Source of the DNA: Mycobacterium sp. 1164966.3
GTDB taxonomy: Bacteria > Actinomycetota > Actinomycetes > Mycobacteriales > Mycobacteriaceae
Assembly: GCF_001665395.1 (NCBI RefSeq)
Contig: NZ_LZSG01000064.1
Span: forward strand, 1 to 64,000
Direction of reading: 5' to 3'
DNA: 64,000 nt
Below are positions 52,759 to 60,697 of the stretch, piece by piece (the first letter of the stretch is position 1; every line of letters starts with the position of its first letter). The notes beneath the pieces were generated by a model. It saw nothing but the letters and a program-made list of their open reading frames with translations. It was not told the DNA's origin and ran no database searches. The position numbers and the translations under genes were made by a program.

Positions 52759-53616
52759 ATGAAACGCTCGGGCGCGCTGGCGCAGACATACCTCCACGTA
52801 GTGACAGGCCTGGTGGGCCTGGCGACCGCCGGGATCGGGATCTGGTGTCTGATCGGACCGCGCTCCTTTGCAGCTGCCGTCGGCTTCGGGACTCACCTGC
52901 ACTTCCTGCACGACGTCGGCGCTTTCCAGCTGGGGCTGGGTATCACGCTGCTGCTCGCGCTCATCTGGGCCGACGCATTGGCGACCGCGCTGGCGGGCTT
53001 CATCGTGGCCAACACGGTGCACACCGTGAACCACGTGGTGGACCTCGACCTGGGTGGTTCAGCGGCTCAAGCCTGGCTGCTGGGCGTGGTGTCAGTGGCG
53101 CTCGTGGTGGCGTTTGTGCTGCGATTGCGCCAGCTTGGTTTTGTGCTGGGCAAAGTAGGCGCCGCAACGGACCCGGCCCTGACGCCGTTTGTGCGGCAGA
53201 AAACGATCAGCCTCACCACCTTCCGCAAGGACGGCACCGCCGGCTCCAGTCCGGTCAGCATCGTGGTGGACGGCGATCGCGCCTACTTCCGCAGTTTCGA
53301 GCGGGCGATCAAGGTGCGCCGCATCCGCCGGAATGCGTATGTCGAATTCGGGCCGGCCACCGCATCTGGCAAGCCGACGGGAGCCGTACAGCCTGGGCGG
53401 GTGCGCCTACTCGAGGGCGTTGAGTATCGGCAGGCGGCACGATTGCTGCGGCAGAAGTATCCGTTGCTGCACGGCGTGCTGGTCCCAGCGGCCCACCGGC
53501 TGATGCGGTCGAAGTTCGGCCGCACGGTGCATGCAGAGTTGATTCCGACGACCGCGCGCGATGACGAGGCCTTCGTCGGCCAGCCGCCGGAGAAGGGGAC
53601 CGGCGCTCGACTTTAA
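52759..53616 (+). CDS. membrane domain fused to F420-type PPOX (Rv2061-like) domain
   Basis: A 285-residue fusion. Residues 1-125 hold four hydrophobic helices (VVTGLVGLATAGIGIWCLIG, LGITLLLALIWADALATALA, AWLLGVVSVALVVAFVLRL). Residues ~135-270 are a split-barrel flavin/deazaflavin domain: TPFVRQKTISLTTFRKDG, SIVVDGDRAYFRSFERAIK and RRNAYVEFGPATASGKPTG fit TIGR03666, the Rv2061 family of probable F420-dependent enzymes. ATG 52759 follows AAGGCGG. The enzyme would be membrane-tethered; substrate unknown. Confidence 0.85.
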   Translation: MKRSGALAQTYLHVVTGLVGLATAGIGIWCLIGPRSFAAAVGFGTHLHFLHDVGAFQLGLGITLLLALIWADALATALAGFIVANTVHTVNHVVDLDLGGSAAQAWLLGVVSVALVVAFVLRLRQLGFVLGKVGAATDPALTPFVRQKTISLTTFRKDGTAGSSPVSIVVDGDRAYFRSFERAIKVRRIRRNAYVEFGPATASGKPTGAVQPGRVRLLEGVEYRQAARLLRQKYPLLHGVLVPAAHRLMRSKFGRTVHAELIPTTARDDEAFVGQPPEKGTGARL

Positions 53617-53783
53617 TCCGGCGGCTCTGTCTCCGAGCCCTCGGTCGCGGCCTTTTCGCGATCGCTCGGCTTGCCGGGTACCCCCTGGGCTTCGCGTTCC
53701 CCGGCGACCTTTTCGTCGAGCTGATCCACGATGTTCTCCAGCTCCTGCCCACGCGTGAAGTTCTCGTTGTCGGGTTGGGTCAT
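53613..53783 (-). CDS. short acidic hypothetical protein (56 residues)
   Basis: An ORF of 56 codons from ATG 53783 to TAA 53613. The product is very acidic and polar (MTQPDNENFTRGQELENIVD at the N-terminus, ending GSETEPPD) and likely unstructured apart from one helix. The start has GAGCCGATT before it. The stop overlaps by two bases the stop of the convergent PPOX fusion. Composition is protein-like, with the third position G/C-rich as in neighbours, so it is probably real. Confidence 0.6.
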   Translation of the reverse strand: MTQPDNENFTRGQELENIVDQLDEKVAGEREAQGVPGKPSDREKAATEGSETEPPD

Positions 53784-53895
53784 AATCGGCTCCGATCGGC
53801 TTCACATGTTCGGGCACCGATGTTCATCGATGCGAGCCCGTGGCAATCCCATACCCGCCCCAGGGGGTGCTGACACCGCCCGCCGTGCGCACCAC

Positions 53896-54846
53896 TCAGG
53901 CGGGGCCCAGCTTCAGGTAGGCATGAATGGTTGTCTGCCCTGCGGTCGTGTGGATACGCACCAGATCAGCCAGTCCGTTGACGACAAATAGTCCGCGTCC
54001 GCGCACGGTGTCGCTGCTATAAGGTCGCCGCCCGGCAAGTGGGTCGTCGAGATGCGCGTTGTCGCGAGCCTCACAAATCAGATGACCATCGTGCTGCCAC
54101 AACGCCAACTGGCATGGCGCCCCGTTGTGCTCGAGACTGCTGGTAGCCAGCTCGTTGGCGATCAGCTGCAAATTGCTGGTTATGTCCGACGGCAGGTCGA
54201 ACCACTGGCCGTACACCGCACTGAACTGACGCACCCCCGCTAGATCCGTGAGCTGGTTCACGGTGTAGGTAACTGCCGTCGAACCGCTGGCCAGCGGACG
54301 GTTGTAGCGCTCCCAGACCGCGGTGGGCGCGAACGCGACGCTGTCCTCCTCCGGCATCCCGGCCTGCCAGAGCACTGGGTGGGTGATGCGAGCATCTGCG
54401 ATTACTGCGGGCTCTAGACGTGCGACGTCGTAGGGACAGAGCACGGCTAGATCGCGTCCGGCGAAAGCGTTGTTGATCAGCGCCTCGTGCTGCACGCACG
54501 CTGGATATTCCACCTCCGACCGACCCGGCCAGATCGGCTCGCCGATCATCCTGACCGACTGGGGAGCGTGTTTGTCAACGAACGCGCTGAGTACACCGCC
54601 GAGAATCCGGCCGGGGTTGCGGCCCGCGTCGGTCATGTCCGCCATGGTGATACCGGCCGCGGCGGGGCCCAACGCGTCGCGCACCAACGCCAGATTTGGC
54701 CCGGGTACTGCCACCAGGACCGGCTGCCCGGCCTCCAGACCGTCGGTGATGAACGGCAGCAAGCCGTCCAAGTACTCCTGGTTCGACTGATAGAACAACG
54801 CCGGATGCAGAAAGTCACCGAGATCGAGGTGTGCTGCCGTCGTCAT
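53896..54846 (-). CDS. MEDS-domain/HATPase anti-sigma-type regulator
   Basis: A 316-residue protein. An N-terminal MEDS sensory domain (residues ~10-160: LGDFLHPALFYQSNQEYLDG, QPVLVAVPGPN, and an ALINNAFAGRDLAVLCPYD segment) precedes an HATPase_c domain with the N-box ANELATSSLEHNG and G-box RGRGLFVVNGLAD. The layout is like the RsbA-type anti-sigma factors and stress regulators of actinobacteria. ATG 54846 follows GGAG; TTG 54852 is open upstream. It lacks a histidine phosphorylation box. Confidence 0.83.
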   Translation of the reverse strand: MTTAAHLDLGDFLHPALFYQSNQEYLDGLLPFITDGLEAGQPVLVAVPGPNLALVRDALGPAAAGITMADMTDAGRNPGRILGGVLSAFVDKHAPQSVRMIGEPIWPGRSEVEYPACVQHEALINNAFAGRDLAVLCPYDVARLEPAVIADARITHPVLWQAGMPEEDSVAFAPTAVWERYNRPLASGSTAVTYTVNQLTDLAGVRQFSAVYGQWFDLPSDITSNLQLIANELATSSLEHNGAPCQLALWQHDGHLICEARDNAHLDDPLAGRRPYSSDTVRGRGLFVVNGLADLVRIHTTAGQTTIHAYLKLGPA

Positions 54847-55023
54847 GTCCAAGCTCCAGCGAAAAAATCAGATGTGCCAGGGCATTGCCTTGACCATGAC
54901 ACAAAGTGCGGCAGTCGCCCACGGGACGTAGGCCGCTGGATAAACAGAGTACGCCCGGACCCAGATTCCAGGGAGTCAGGTTGGGATCGGCGTTCCCCAT
55001 CTGCCGTTGTGCAAGACTTGCCG

Positions 55024-55404
55024 ATGTCTGCGGAGTCGTCTGCACCGCCTGGATTCCATTCCGTCACACCGCGAATGGTCGTGAATGACGTGCCTGCCGC
55101 GGTCGAATTCTTGCGCAGCGCCTTTGGTGCCACTGGACATGCCGTTGCGGATCGGCCGGCCGAGGTTCGCATTGGCAACTCGGTGGTAATGGTGTCGCAG
55201 GCCGACGATCGAGCGGTCTTCCCGGCGTTTCTCTACATCTACGTCGAGAACGCCGAGGACGTCTATCGGCGGGCGCTCGCGGCCGGCGCGTTCACTGTTG
55301 AAGAGCCCTTGGACACACCGTATGGCGATCGCAGGGCGATGGTCCGAGACCTATTCGGCAACGTCTACCAGATCGCTACCCGGAACGACGCAACCAGACC
55401 GTGA
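55024..55404 (+). CDS. VOC family (glyoxalase-like) protein
   Basis: A 126-residue single VOC domain: HSVTPRMVVNDVPAAVEFLR starts it, SVVMVSQADDRAVFPAFLYI and DTPYGDRRAMVRDLFGNVYQIATR end it, with a Glu/His metal position expected near the final strand (the usual HGxR is DRRAMVRD). It resembles the PhnB-like group. The start is ATG 55024; the frame runs upstream without VOC sequence. Divergent from the MEDS gene; it ends 3 bases before the P450 stop. Confidence 0.82.
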   Translation: MSAESSAPPGFHSVTPRMVVNDVPAAVEFLRSAFGATGHAVADRPAEVRIGNSVVMVSQADDRAVFPAFLYIYVENAEDVYRRALAAGAFTVEEPLDTPYGDRRAMVRDLFGNVYQIATRNDATRP

Positions 55405-55407
55405 CGG

Positions 55408-56931
55408 TTAGCCCGTCAACGTCGCGCGGGCGGTCATCCGCGGGGTCACCGACATCATCAGCGGGCCATCGGGTCCGCCGGTGAAGGTCAGTTCGCGCCG
55501 CAGCCGTTGGCCGGGCAACAGGTCAAGCTCGAACCGCTGGGCCAGCGTCGCGATCGCGAGAATGGCTTCGAGGGTGGCGAATCCGGATGCGACGCACATG
55601 CGTTTGCCGGCACCGAACGGAATATGTGCCCGGCGTAGCGCCGGGTCGGAATTTTTTTTCGGGAATCGGGCCGGGTCGAAGGTGCCGGGGTCATTCCATA
55701 CCCGCGAATTGTGGTGGACACCGTGGATGAGGATCGCGACATGCGTGCCCGCTTTTATGGGGTAGTCGCCGAGCACGTCGTCGTGCTTGGCCACCCGGGC
55801 TAGCCCCATGATGGGCGGGTACACACGCATCGCCTCCGCCACTACCGCCTGAGTCCACGGCAGGTTGTCGACGTCCGCGGCGGTAGGTAAGCGTCCGCCC
55901 AGCACCTCGTCGAGCTCGCGTCCCAGACGGGCACGGGCCTCAGGGTTTTGCGACAGCAGATACCACGTCCAGGCAAGTGCCGCGGCGGTGGTTTCGAACC
56001 CCGCGCCCAGAAAAGTCATCAGTTCGTCGCGGATCTCGACATCCGTGTAGCGGTAACCGGTTTCGGGGTCCTCAGCCGCGATCAGCAGTGCCAGTAAATT
56101 ATCCGTGCGGTCGATTGCCCGGCTCCGGTAGTCGGTGATCAGCTCGTCGATGAACCTCTCGATTCGGCGTAGGCCGCGCATGGTGCGCGGCGCCGTGACG
56201 CTGGCGCCAACCCGAAGCGCGTTGATGGCCAGTCGCGGTGATCGCGCCGCGAGTGGGTCGGGACCATGCCGGCCAAGCCGATCAGCAAGCCAACGCAGCG
56301 GCCTGGCTACTCCACCGATGAATCCGTATCCGAAAAGTGTTAGTAGCCTGGCGAAGTCGAGCCGCATCCGCTCGGCGAGTTCACCACTGAGATCGATGCC
56401 GAACATGGTGCGGGCAATGATGTCCATTGTCAGGTAATTCATCTCGGCCGCGACATCGATCGGATGCCCTGCCTGGGCGTGGGCCTGCCAGCGTTCGGCG
56501 GCGTCGACCGCCGCGGCGGTCATTTGCGGGGCCAGGTTATCGACTTGACGCTTGGCGAAGAGTGGCTGGACCAACCGTCGGTTACGTTGCCACAGTTCGT
56601 CATTGAGATCGGTGACCAACCCGCGACCGAACGCCACGGCAAGAAGGTCGTACTCGGCGTTCTTGGCGTAGTTGTCCTGGTTGGACACCAGTACGTGCCG
56701 GGCGATGTCGGGATTGCGGACGATCACGAATTTGGCCAGCGGCGCGCGGGCCACCAAGATGTCGTCCTGCCCGGGCAATTGGGCGGCGAAGTCATAGATG
56801 GTATGCCGATAGCCGGCCCATAACGCCTTGAGCGACAACTGCCACGATCGCAACCAGCCCACGCGGGTGTGGTGCCATCGCACGAACGTGGGCGCCCAGC
56901 GCGGCGGATGAAGTTCTGCACTATTGCTCAT
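55408..56931 (-). CDS. cytochrome P450
   Basis: A 507-residue P450, long for a bacterial P450. The haem loop is FGAGKRMCVASGFA with ligand Cys446, the I-helix is LMTFLGAGFETTAAALAW, the E-x-x-R is EAMRVYPP. The N-terminus up to residue 60 is longer than usual but has no membrane helix. Start ATG 56931; the frame continues to 57192 with no family sequence. Mycobacterial P450s of this size oxidise lipids or sterols. Two TACC-N3-GGTA sites lie just upstream. Confidence 0.9.
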   Translation of the reverse strand: MSNSAELHPPRWAPTFVRWHHTRVGWLRSWQLSLKALWAGYRHTIYDFAAQLPGQDDILVARAPLAKFVIVRNPDIARHVLVSNQDNYAKNAEYDLLAVAFGRGLVTDLNDELWQRNRRLVQPLFAKRQVDNLAPQMTAAAVDAAERWQAHAQAGHPIDVAAEMNYLTMDIIARTMFGIDLSGELAERMRLDFARLLTLFGYGFIGGVARPLRWLADRLGRHGPDPLAARSPRLAINALRVGASVTAPRTMRGLRRIERFIDELITDYRSRAIDRTDNLLALLIAAEDPETGYRYTDVEIRDELMTFLGAGFETTAAALAWTWYLLSQNPEARARLGRELDEVLGGRLPTAADVDNLPWTQAVVAEAMRVYPPIMGLARVAKHDDVLGDYPIKAGTHVAILIHGVHHNSRVWNDPGTFDPARFPKKNSDPALRRAHIPFGAGKRMCVASGFATLEAILAIATLAQRFELDLLPGQRLRRELTFTGGPDGPLMMSVTPRMTARATLTG

Positions 56932-56969
56932 CAAAGGACCTCGCTTTACCAATCGAGACCACGATGCGA

Positions 56970-56980
56970 TACCGCTGGTA
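56970..56980. promoter_or_regulatory. TACC-N3-GGTA operator candidate, copy 1
   Basis: TACCGCTGGTA is a perfect 4+4 inverted repeat about 40 bases upstream of the P450 start. An identical spacing copy lies 31 bases further (three helical turns), and a third before the monooxygenase at 58120. Confidence 0.55.
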
Positions 56981-57000
56981 CCGGATACTTGGAAAGACAG

Positions 57001-57011
57001 TACCGCGGGTA
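57001..57011. promoter_or_regulatory. TACC-N3-GGTA operator candidate, copy 2
   Basis: TACCGCGGGTA followed by CCGG, the same extended context (TACC-N3-GGTACCGG) as copy 1, on the same face of the helix as it. It lies about 70 bases upstream of the P450 start. Confidence 0.55.
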
Positions 57012-57505
57012 CCGGCGAGATGCTAGGCCGAAAATTTCTGCCTGCCGCTTGCGCTCCACGCAGAGCCTGCTGCCACAAGCAGATCGAGGACCGACGACGC
57101 GATACTGATCGGGTCGGGGGAGAACCTCGCGAACTGTTGCGGCGGGCTATCGCTTGCATCACGATGACCAAAGGCCCTGCAGGCGAAGGCATCCTGTCGG
57201 GGCAGTTGTCACAGGAACTGACCGAACCACACGGGCGCTGATGCGTATCGATGCCGACCTGTTCACGGCAAAAATTGGCGAAACGCGGACAAAAACCGAA
57301 CGACCGGTCGACCCGTTCACGGCACTGATCCTGCGATTGGACGACTGAGCCAGCCGATTAAAGGAGTGCAACGCAATACGCTCTACGGCGATACCGGCCG
57401 GGATCGAAGGCTAGAGTTTCATGACGGTTTCGGTTGAGCAAACGTACTGCAGCTTACCGCGATGCGAGGGCCGATATCGCCTGTGGGGCTTTAGTGTTGG
57501 CGGCT

Positions 57506-57934
57506 ATGGGCGGACTACGTAATTACGTCAAGCGCTGGCGTACAGCGCTTCACGTAACTGTATCGGCATTGATAGCTGCCTTCCTCGGACTCGCCATCGT
57601 CCCCGTAGCTCATGCCGCCGCGGCCGCGGCGACATTGTCGGTGGAACATACGTGGCAGACCGGCTTCATCGCGCGCTTCACCATCACCAACTCGAGCATG
57701 GCACAGCTAAGCGATTGGAAGCTTGAATTCGACATGCCGGCAAGTCAATCCGTCTCGCATACCTGGAATAGCACCCTCACACGCTCTGGCACGCACTATG
57801 TGCTCACCCCTGCGAACTGGAATCGCGTCATTGCACCCGGGGGATCAGCCACAGGTGGCCTTAGAGGCGTGCTGACCGGTGCCTACGTGCCACCGTCGAA
57901 TTGTCTGCTCAACGGGCAATATCCGTGCACCTAG
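57506..57934 (+). CDS. secreted CBM2 carbohydrate-binding protein, Rv1987-like
   Basis: A 142-residue exported protein. A signal peptide (TALHVTVSALIAAFLGLAIVP, cut near HAAAAAA) precedes a single family 2 carbohydrate-binding module with surface Trp residues (TWQTGFIARF, SDWKLEF, HTWNSTL, ANWNRV) and two Cys near the C-terminus (NCLLNGQYPCT). There is no catalytic domain. By memory, the length and sequence match M. tuberculosis Rv1987. ATG 57506 gives exactly that protein; the frame is open to 57434. Binds cellulose or chitin-like surfaces. Confidence 0.9.
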   Translation: MGGLRNYVKRWRTALHVTVSALIAAFLGLAIVPVAHAAAAAATLSVEHTWQTGFIARFTITNSSMAQLSDWKLEFDMPASQSVSHTWNSTLTRSGTHYVLTPANWNRVIAPGGSATGGLRGVLTGAYVPPSNCLLNGQYPCT

Positions 57935-58097
57935 AGGCGACTGCGCACTAAGGCCTCGACCGCGGCGAGACCGACCAGCCGCAAAAGCCGCACAACGACT
58001 AAACCCCCAGACAGGCCCCCTCACGAATGCCGCGTTCGGGGGAGCAAGTCGCGCTCAACCACTCGGACCACGGCCGAAAGCCGGACAAAGTACCCGG

Positions 58098-58108
58098 TAC
58101 CTGAGGTA
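58098..58108. promoter_or_regulatory. TACC-N3-GGTA operator candidate, copy 3
   Basis: TACCTGAGGTA inside GGTACCTGAGGTACC, a 6+6 inverted repeat, ending 11 bases before the ATG of the monooxygenase. Reverse-complemented, its flanks match the TACC-N3-GGTACCGG form upstream of the P450. At this position, a bound repressor would block transcription start. Confidence 0.6.
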
Positions 58109-58119
58109 CCGTATTCTTT

Positions 58120-59604
58120 ATGGCATCGGAGCAGTTCGACGCGGTCGTCGTGGGGGCTGGTTTTGGGGGAATGGGCGCAGCCATCCAGCTCAAATGGGTG
58201 GGTTACGAGGACATCGTGATCCTGGAACGGGAAGACGACCTCGGTGGAACGTGGCACGTCAACAGGTACCCGGGTCTGGCCGTGGACATCCCGTCGACGA
58301 CGTACTCCTACTGGTTCGAGCCCAACCCGAATTGGTCGCGACTGTTCGCGCCCGGCCGGGAGCTCAAGAAATACGCGGACGGCGTCGCCGACAAGTACGA
58401 TGTGCGCCGCCACATGCGGTTCAACACCACCGTCGAGAGCGCCCGGTGGGACGAGCAACTCCAGCTCTGGCAAGTGACGGTGGCGGGCGGCGAGACGCTA
58501 TCGGCGCGGTTCCTCATCACCGCGACCGGGTTCCTCTCGCAGCCGCATACCCCGGACATCCCGGGTATCGCCAACTTCAACGGCCGCACAATTCACACCA
58601 CCGACTGGGACCACAGTTACGACTTGGACGGTCGTCGCGTCGGGCTCATCGGCACCGGGGCCACCGCCGTGCAACTCGTCCCGGAATTGGCCAAGCGCGT
58701 CGCCGACTTGACGGTGTACCAGCGCACTGCGATCTATGTCGTGCCCAAAATCGACTTTCGGATCCCGACGCTGCTCCGGCGGGCCTTCGCACGGATTCCG
58801 CGGCTTCAGAGGGCATTTCGTTATGTCACCGACAATGTCCTTGAGCTGATGCTGATCTCGGCGGTGCTGCACTATCGGCAGTTCCGTAGCCTTAACATGA
58901 CCGCCGCCTATGTGTCGAACATGCTCCGGCTCGCATCGATCCGCGACAAGGAGCTGCGCCAAAAGCTCACCCCGGACTACGACTTCGGCTGCAAGCGTCC
59001 GACGTTCTCCAACACGTACTACCGCACGTTCACCAAGCCTTCGGTCCACCTGGAAACCACCAGCATTGAGCACATCGAGTCAGACGGCATCGTGACCGTC
59101 GACGGTCGGAAGACGCAGATCGACACGTTGGTGCTGGCCACCGGTTTCGACCTATGGGACGCCAACTTCCCGGCAATCGAGGTCGTTGGTCGGGAGGGCC
59201 GTAACCTCGGAAAGTGGTGGCGCAACACCAAGTTTCAGGCCTACCAAGGTGTGTCGACACCCTACTTCCCAAACTTCCTGAACCTAGCCGGTCCGTATTC
59301 GTACAGCGGATTGTCCTACTTCGACACCATCGAACGCGAGATGCGGCTGATGGAGCGACTGTTCCGCGAAGTCCAGCGCCGTCGCGCCAGCACCTTCGAA
59401 GTGACTGAGGATGCCAACACACGCTTCCTCGATCGCATGACCGAATTGCTGGCCAACTCGGTGTTCTACGGCGGCGACTGCGCCACGTCGCGGTCGTATT
59501 ACTTCAACCACAGCGGCGAGGCGACGCTGTTGCGGCCCACCTCGACCCATAATGCGATTGCCGAAGCTTCTCAATTCCCGTTGAGCGACTACCAGATCGC
59601 CTGA
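58120..59604 (+). CDS. flavin-containing/Baeyer-Villiger-type monooxygenase
   Basis: A 494-residue FAD/NADPH monooxygenase. VVVGAGFGGMGAAIQL is the FAD motif (residues ~7-22), LGGTWHVNRYPGLAVDIPS the typical downstream block, FNGRTIHTTDWD the Baeyer-Villiger fingerprint (F-x-G-x3-H-x3-W-D) and GLIGTGATAVQL the NADPH motif. The family includes EthA- and MymA-like mycobacterial enzymes that oxygenate ketones or drugs. ATG 58120 follows the operator candidate. The next sequence is a VapC remnant. Confidence 0.9.
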   Translation: MASEQFDAVVVGAGFGGMGAAIQLKWVGYEDIVILEREDDLGGTWHVNRYPGLAVDIPSTTYSYWFEPNPNWSRLFAPGRELKKYADGVADKYDVRRHMRFNTTVESARWDEQLQLWQVTVAGGETLSARFLITATGFLSQPHTPDIPGIANFNGRTIHTTDWDHSYDLDGRRVGLIGTGATAVQLVPELAKRVADLTVYQRTAIYVVPKIDFRIPTLLRRAFARIPRLQRAFRYVTDNVLELMLISAVLHYRQFRSLNMTAAYVSNMLRLASIRDKELRQKLTPDYDFGCKRPTFSNTYYRTFTKPSVHLETTSIEHIESDGIVTVDGRKTQIDTLVLATGFDLWDANFPAIEVVGREGRNLGKWWRNTKFQAYQGVSTPYFPNFLNLAGPYSYSGLSYFDTIEREMRLMERLFREVQRRRASTFEVTEDANTRFLDRMTELLANSVFYGGDCATSRSYYFNHSGEATLLRPTSTHNAIAEASQFPLSDYQIA

Positions 59605-59619
59605 GCAAGCAAGAATCGA

Positions 59620-59919
59620 GTGACAGAACCCTCGAACCGGGGGATGCTCGATAGTTCAACAGCGATTCTTGGCCAGATATCTGGCGCGGCCACCGCGACG
59701 GGTCGATCAGGTACCCCTCAGCAGCACCTGCAGCAAGCTGAGGCAGACTTTGACGTCCTTCCATTCGACGGGGACTGCGCGCGGGCCTTTGGCGGCGTAG
59801 CGGCAGTTCTGCGCGTCGGGGCGCAAACAGACGATTTAGTCAACCTTCGCCTATGCGGTAGGAGAGGGTCACACAGCACGGTCGTGATTCATCTGATGAA
59901 AACGGCGCAGTTTACTTGA
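59620..59919 (+). pseudogene. VapC (PIN-domain toxin) remnant
   Basis: A 99-codon frame from GTG 59620. Its first part RGMLDSSTAIL matches the start of VapC toxins (RGLLDTSVVI, with the catalytic Asp), and HLQQAEADFDVLPFDGDCAR with AFGGVAAVLRVG matches their middle. The segment between (normally a helix pair with the second acidic residue) is shortened to about 20 residues, and after AQTDD the C-terminal half with the DALIAA-type motif is missing. So it is a deleted, non-functional toxin gene; no antitoxin is seen upstream. Confidence 0.7.
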
Positions 59920-60365
59920 CATAGTGTCGCTTATCGGCAGTTAACTACGCCGAGTTGCTAGATGGAAGGACTGGCACCCCTTGACGATTCGGCCGTTAGA
60001 CCTGGTGGCAGACGCAAACTCGCGCGCCGCCAACCGATATTCGTGATCGGGTTGCAGAAGCGGAGGTCGGCGTACGTTTCAATCACTTAATGAATAATTC
60101 GGACGTTAGGTGAAACGTTGCGAGCTTCGACGAGCGTTTGGCGGCATGTGGTCGGTGCGAGTCGTTTCGGGCCCCCTCTCCGAATGGAGCCCGCATCCGC
60201 GTCATTGCGTCACTGTGACGAATTGCCCTGTGTCGCAGGGCTGCTCAAGAACGGCGCTTGTTCAGTCGGCTACTACCTGAACCGACTTCGGCACCCCGCG
60301 GCGGGCGAGTGAATAGTTAAGCAGACACTTGACTTTTTGCGTCCGGGTAGACGATAGTTAAGTAT
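59920..60365. other. 445-base non-coding region with repeat copy A
   Basis: No gene is supported. It contains repeat A (59980-60242) and the ArsR operators (60316-60333, 60357-60374), and is less G/C-rich than the rest of the window at 60090-60120. A half copy of the palindrome arm (GCAGACGCAAA, 60008-60018) is also seen but may be chance. Confidence 0.5.
59980..60242. repeat. diverged direct repeat, copy A
   Basis: It shares three ordered blocks with copy B at 61623-61833: CTTGACGATT (59980), GTTAGGTGAAA (60105) and a 35-base block at 60208-60242 that matches 31 of 35 bases and holds the palindrome CGTCAC-N-GTGACG. Spacing between the blocks differs by indels. The pair brackets the ArsR-AHSA1-VOC operon in the same orientation. 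Confidence 0.7.
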
Positions 60366-60374
60366 ATGCTTAAC
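60316..60374 (+). promoter_or_regulatory. ArsR promoter with two GTTAAG-N6-CTTAAC-type operators
   Basis: GTTAAG-CAGACA-CTTGAC (60316-60333) and GTTAAG-TATATG-CTTAAC (60357-60374, exact inverted repeat) lie 41 bases apart; the second covers the ATG of the ArsR gene at 60366. A TTGACT (60329-60334) and GATAGT (60353-60358) with an 18-base spacer fit a promoter giving a nearly leaderless transcript. This is the pattern of an autorepressed ArsR operon. Confidence 0.75.
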
Positions 60375-60695
60375 CAACCCGAGCTTGATCCGGTTGGTCG
60401 CGTTTTTCACGCACTCGCGGACCCAAGCCGCCGGACGATCGTGGAACGGCTCGTCCGAAGGCCAGCGCCGGTGAAGGCGTTGGCCGAGCCGCTCGCGATG
60501 TCCCTACCTGCGGTGATGCAACACCTGAAGGTACTTGAAGACGCTGGCGTCATCGTCACCGAAAAAGTGGGCCGAGTGCGCAGCTGCCGGATCGAACCGA
60601 AGGCGCTGCGCGACGCCGAGCGGTGGCTGAGCGGTCAGCGCACGGAATGGGAAAGGCAACTTGATCAACTCGATGACTACCTGAAGGGAAAGTGA
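60366..60695 (+). CDS. ArsR-family winged-helix regulator
   Basis: A 109-residue ArsR/SmtB-type repressor: RVFHALADPSRRTIVERL, then the recognition helix AMSLPAVMQHLKVLEDAGVI (residues ~45-64) and a wing ending VRSCRIEPKAL. Metal-binding Cys of the ELCVCDL type is absent, as in the group linked to AHSA1 genes. The stop overlaps the upstream possible start of the AHSA1 gene, so the operon is tight. It should bind the inverted repeats over its own start. Confidence 0.9.
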   Translation: MLNQPELDPVGRVFHALADPSRRTIVERLVRRPAPVKALAEPLAMSLPAVMQHLKVLEDAGVIVTEKVGRVRSCRIEPKALRDAERWLSGQRTEWERQLDQLDDYLKGK

Positions 60696-60697
60696 TC

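Larger units (their letters stand above)
56932..57505. other. 574-base region upstream of the P450 and CBM2 genes
   Basis: No gene is well supported. It holds the two TACC-N3-GGTA sites (56970-56980, 57001-57011). Short frames exist, e.g. ATG 57241 to 57348 (35 codons, polar), but with no ribosome site or family. The sequence is less G/C-rich than average near 57340-57450, as expected for promoters of the plus-strand CBM2 gene. Confidence 0.4.

Noticed and set aside
57241..57348. A 35-codon plus-strand frame before the CBM2 gene
   Set aside because: No ribosome site, no family pattern, and the stretch lies in a promoter-like region.
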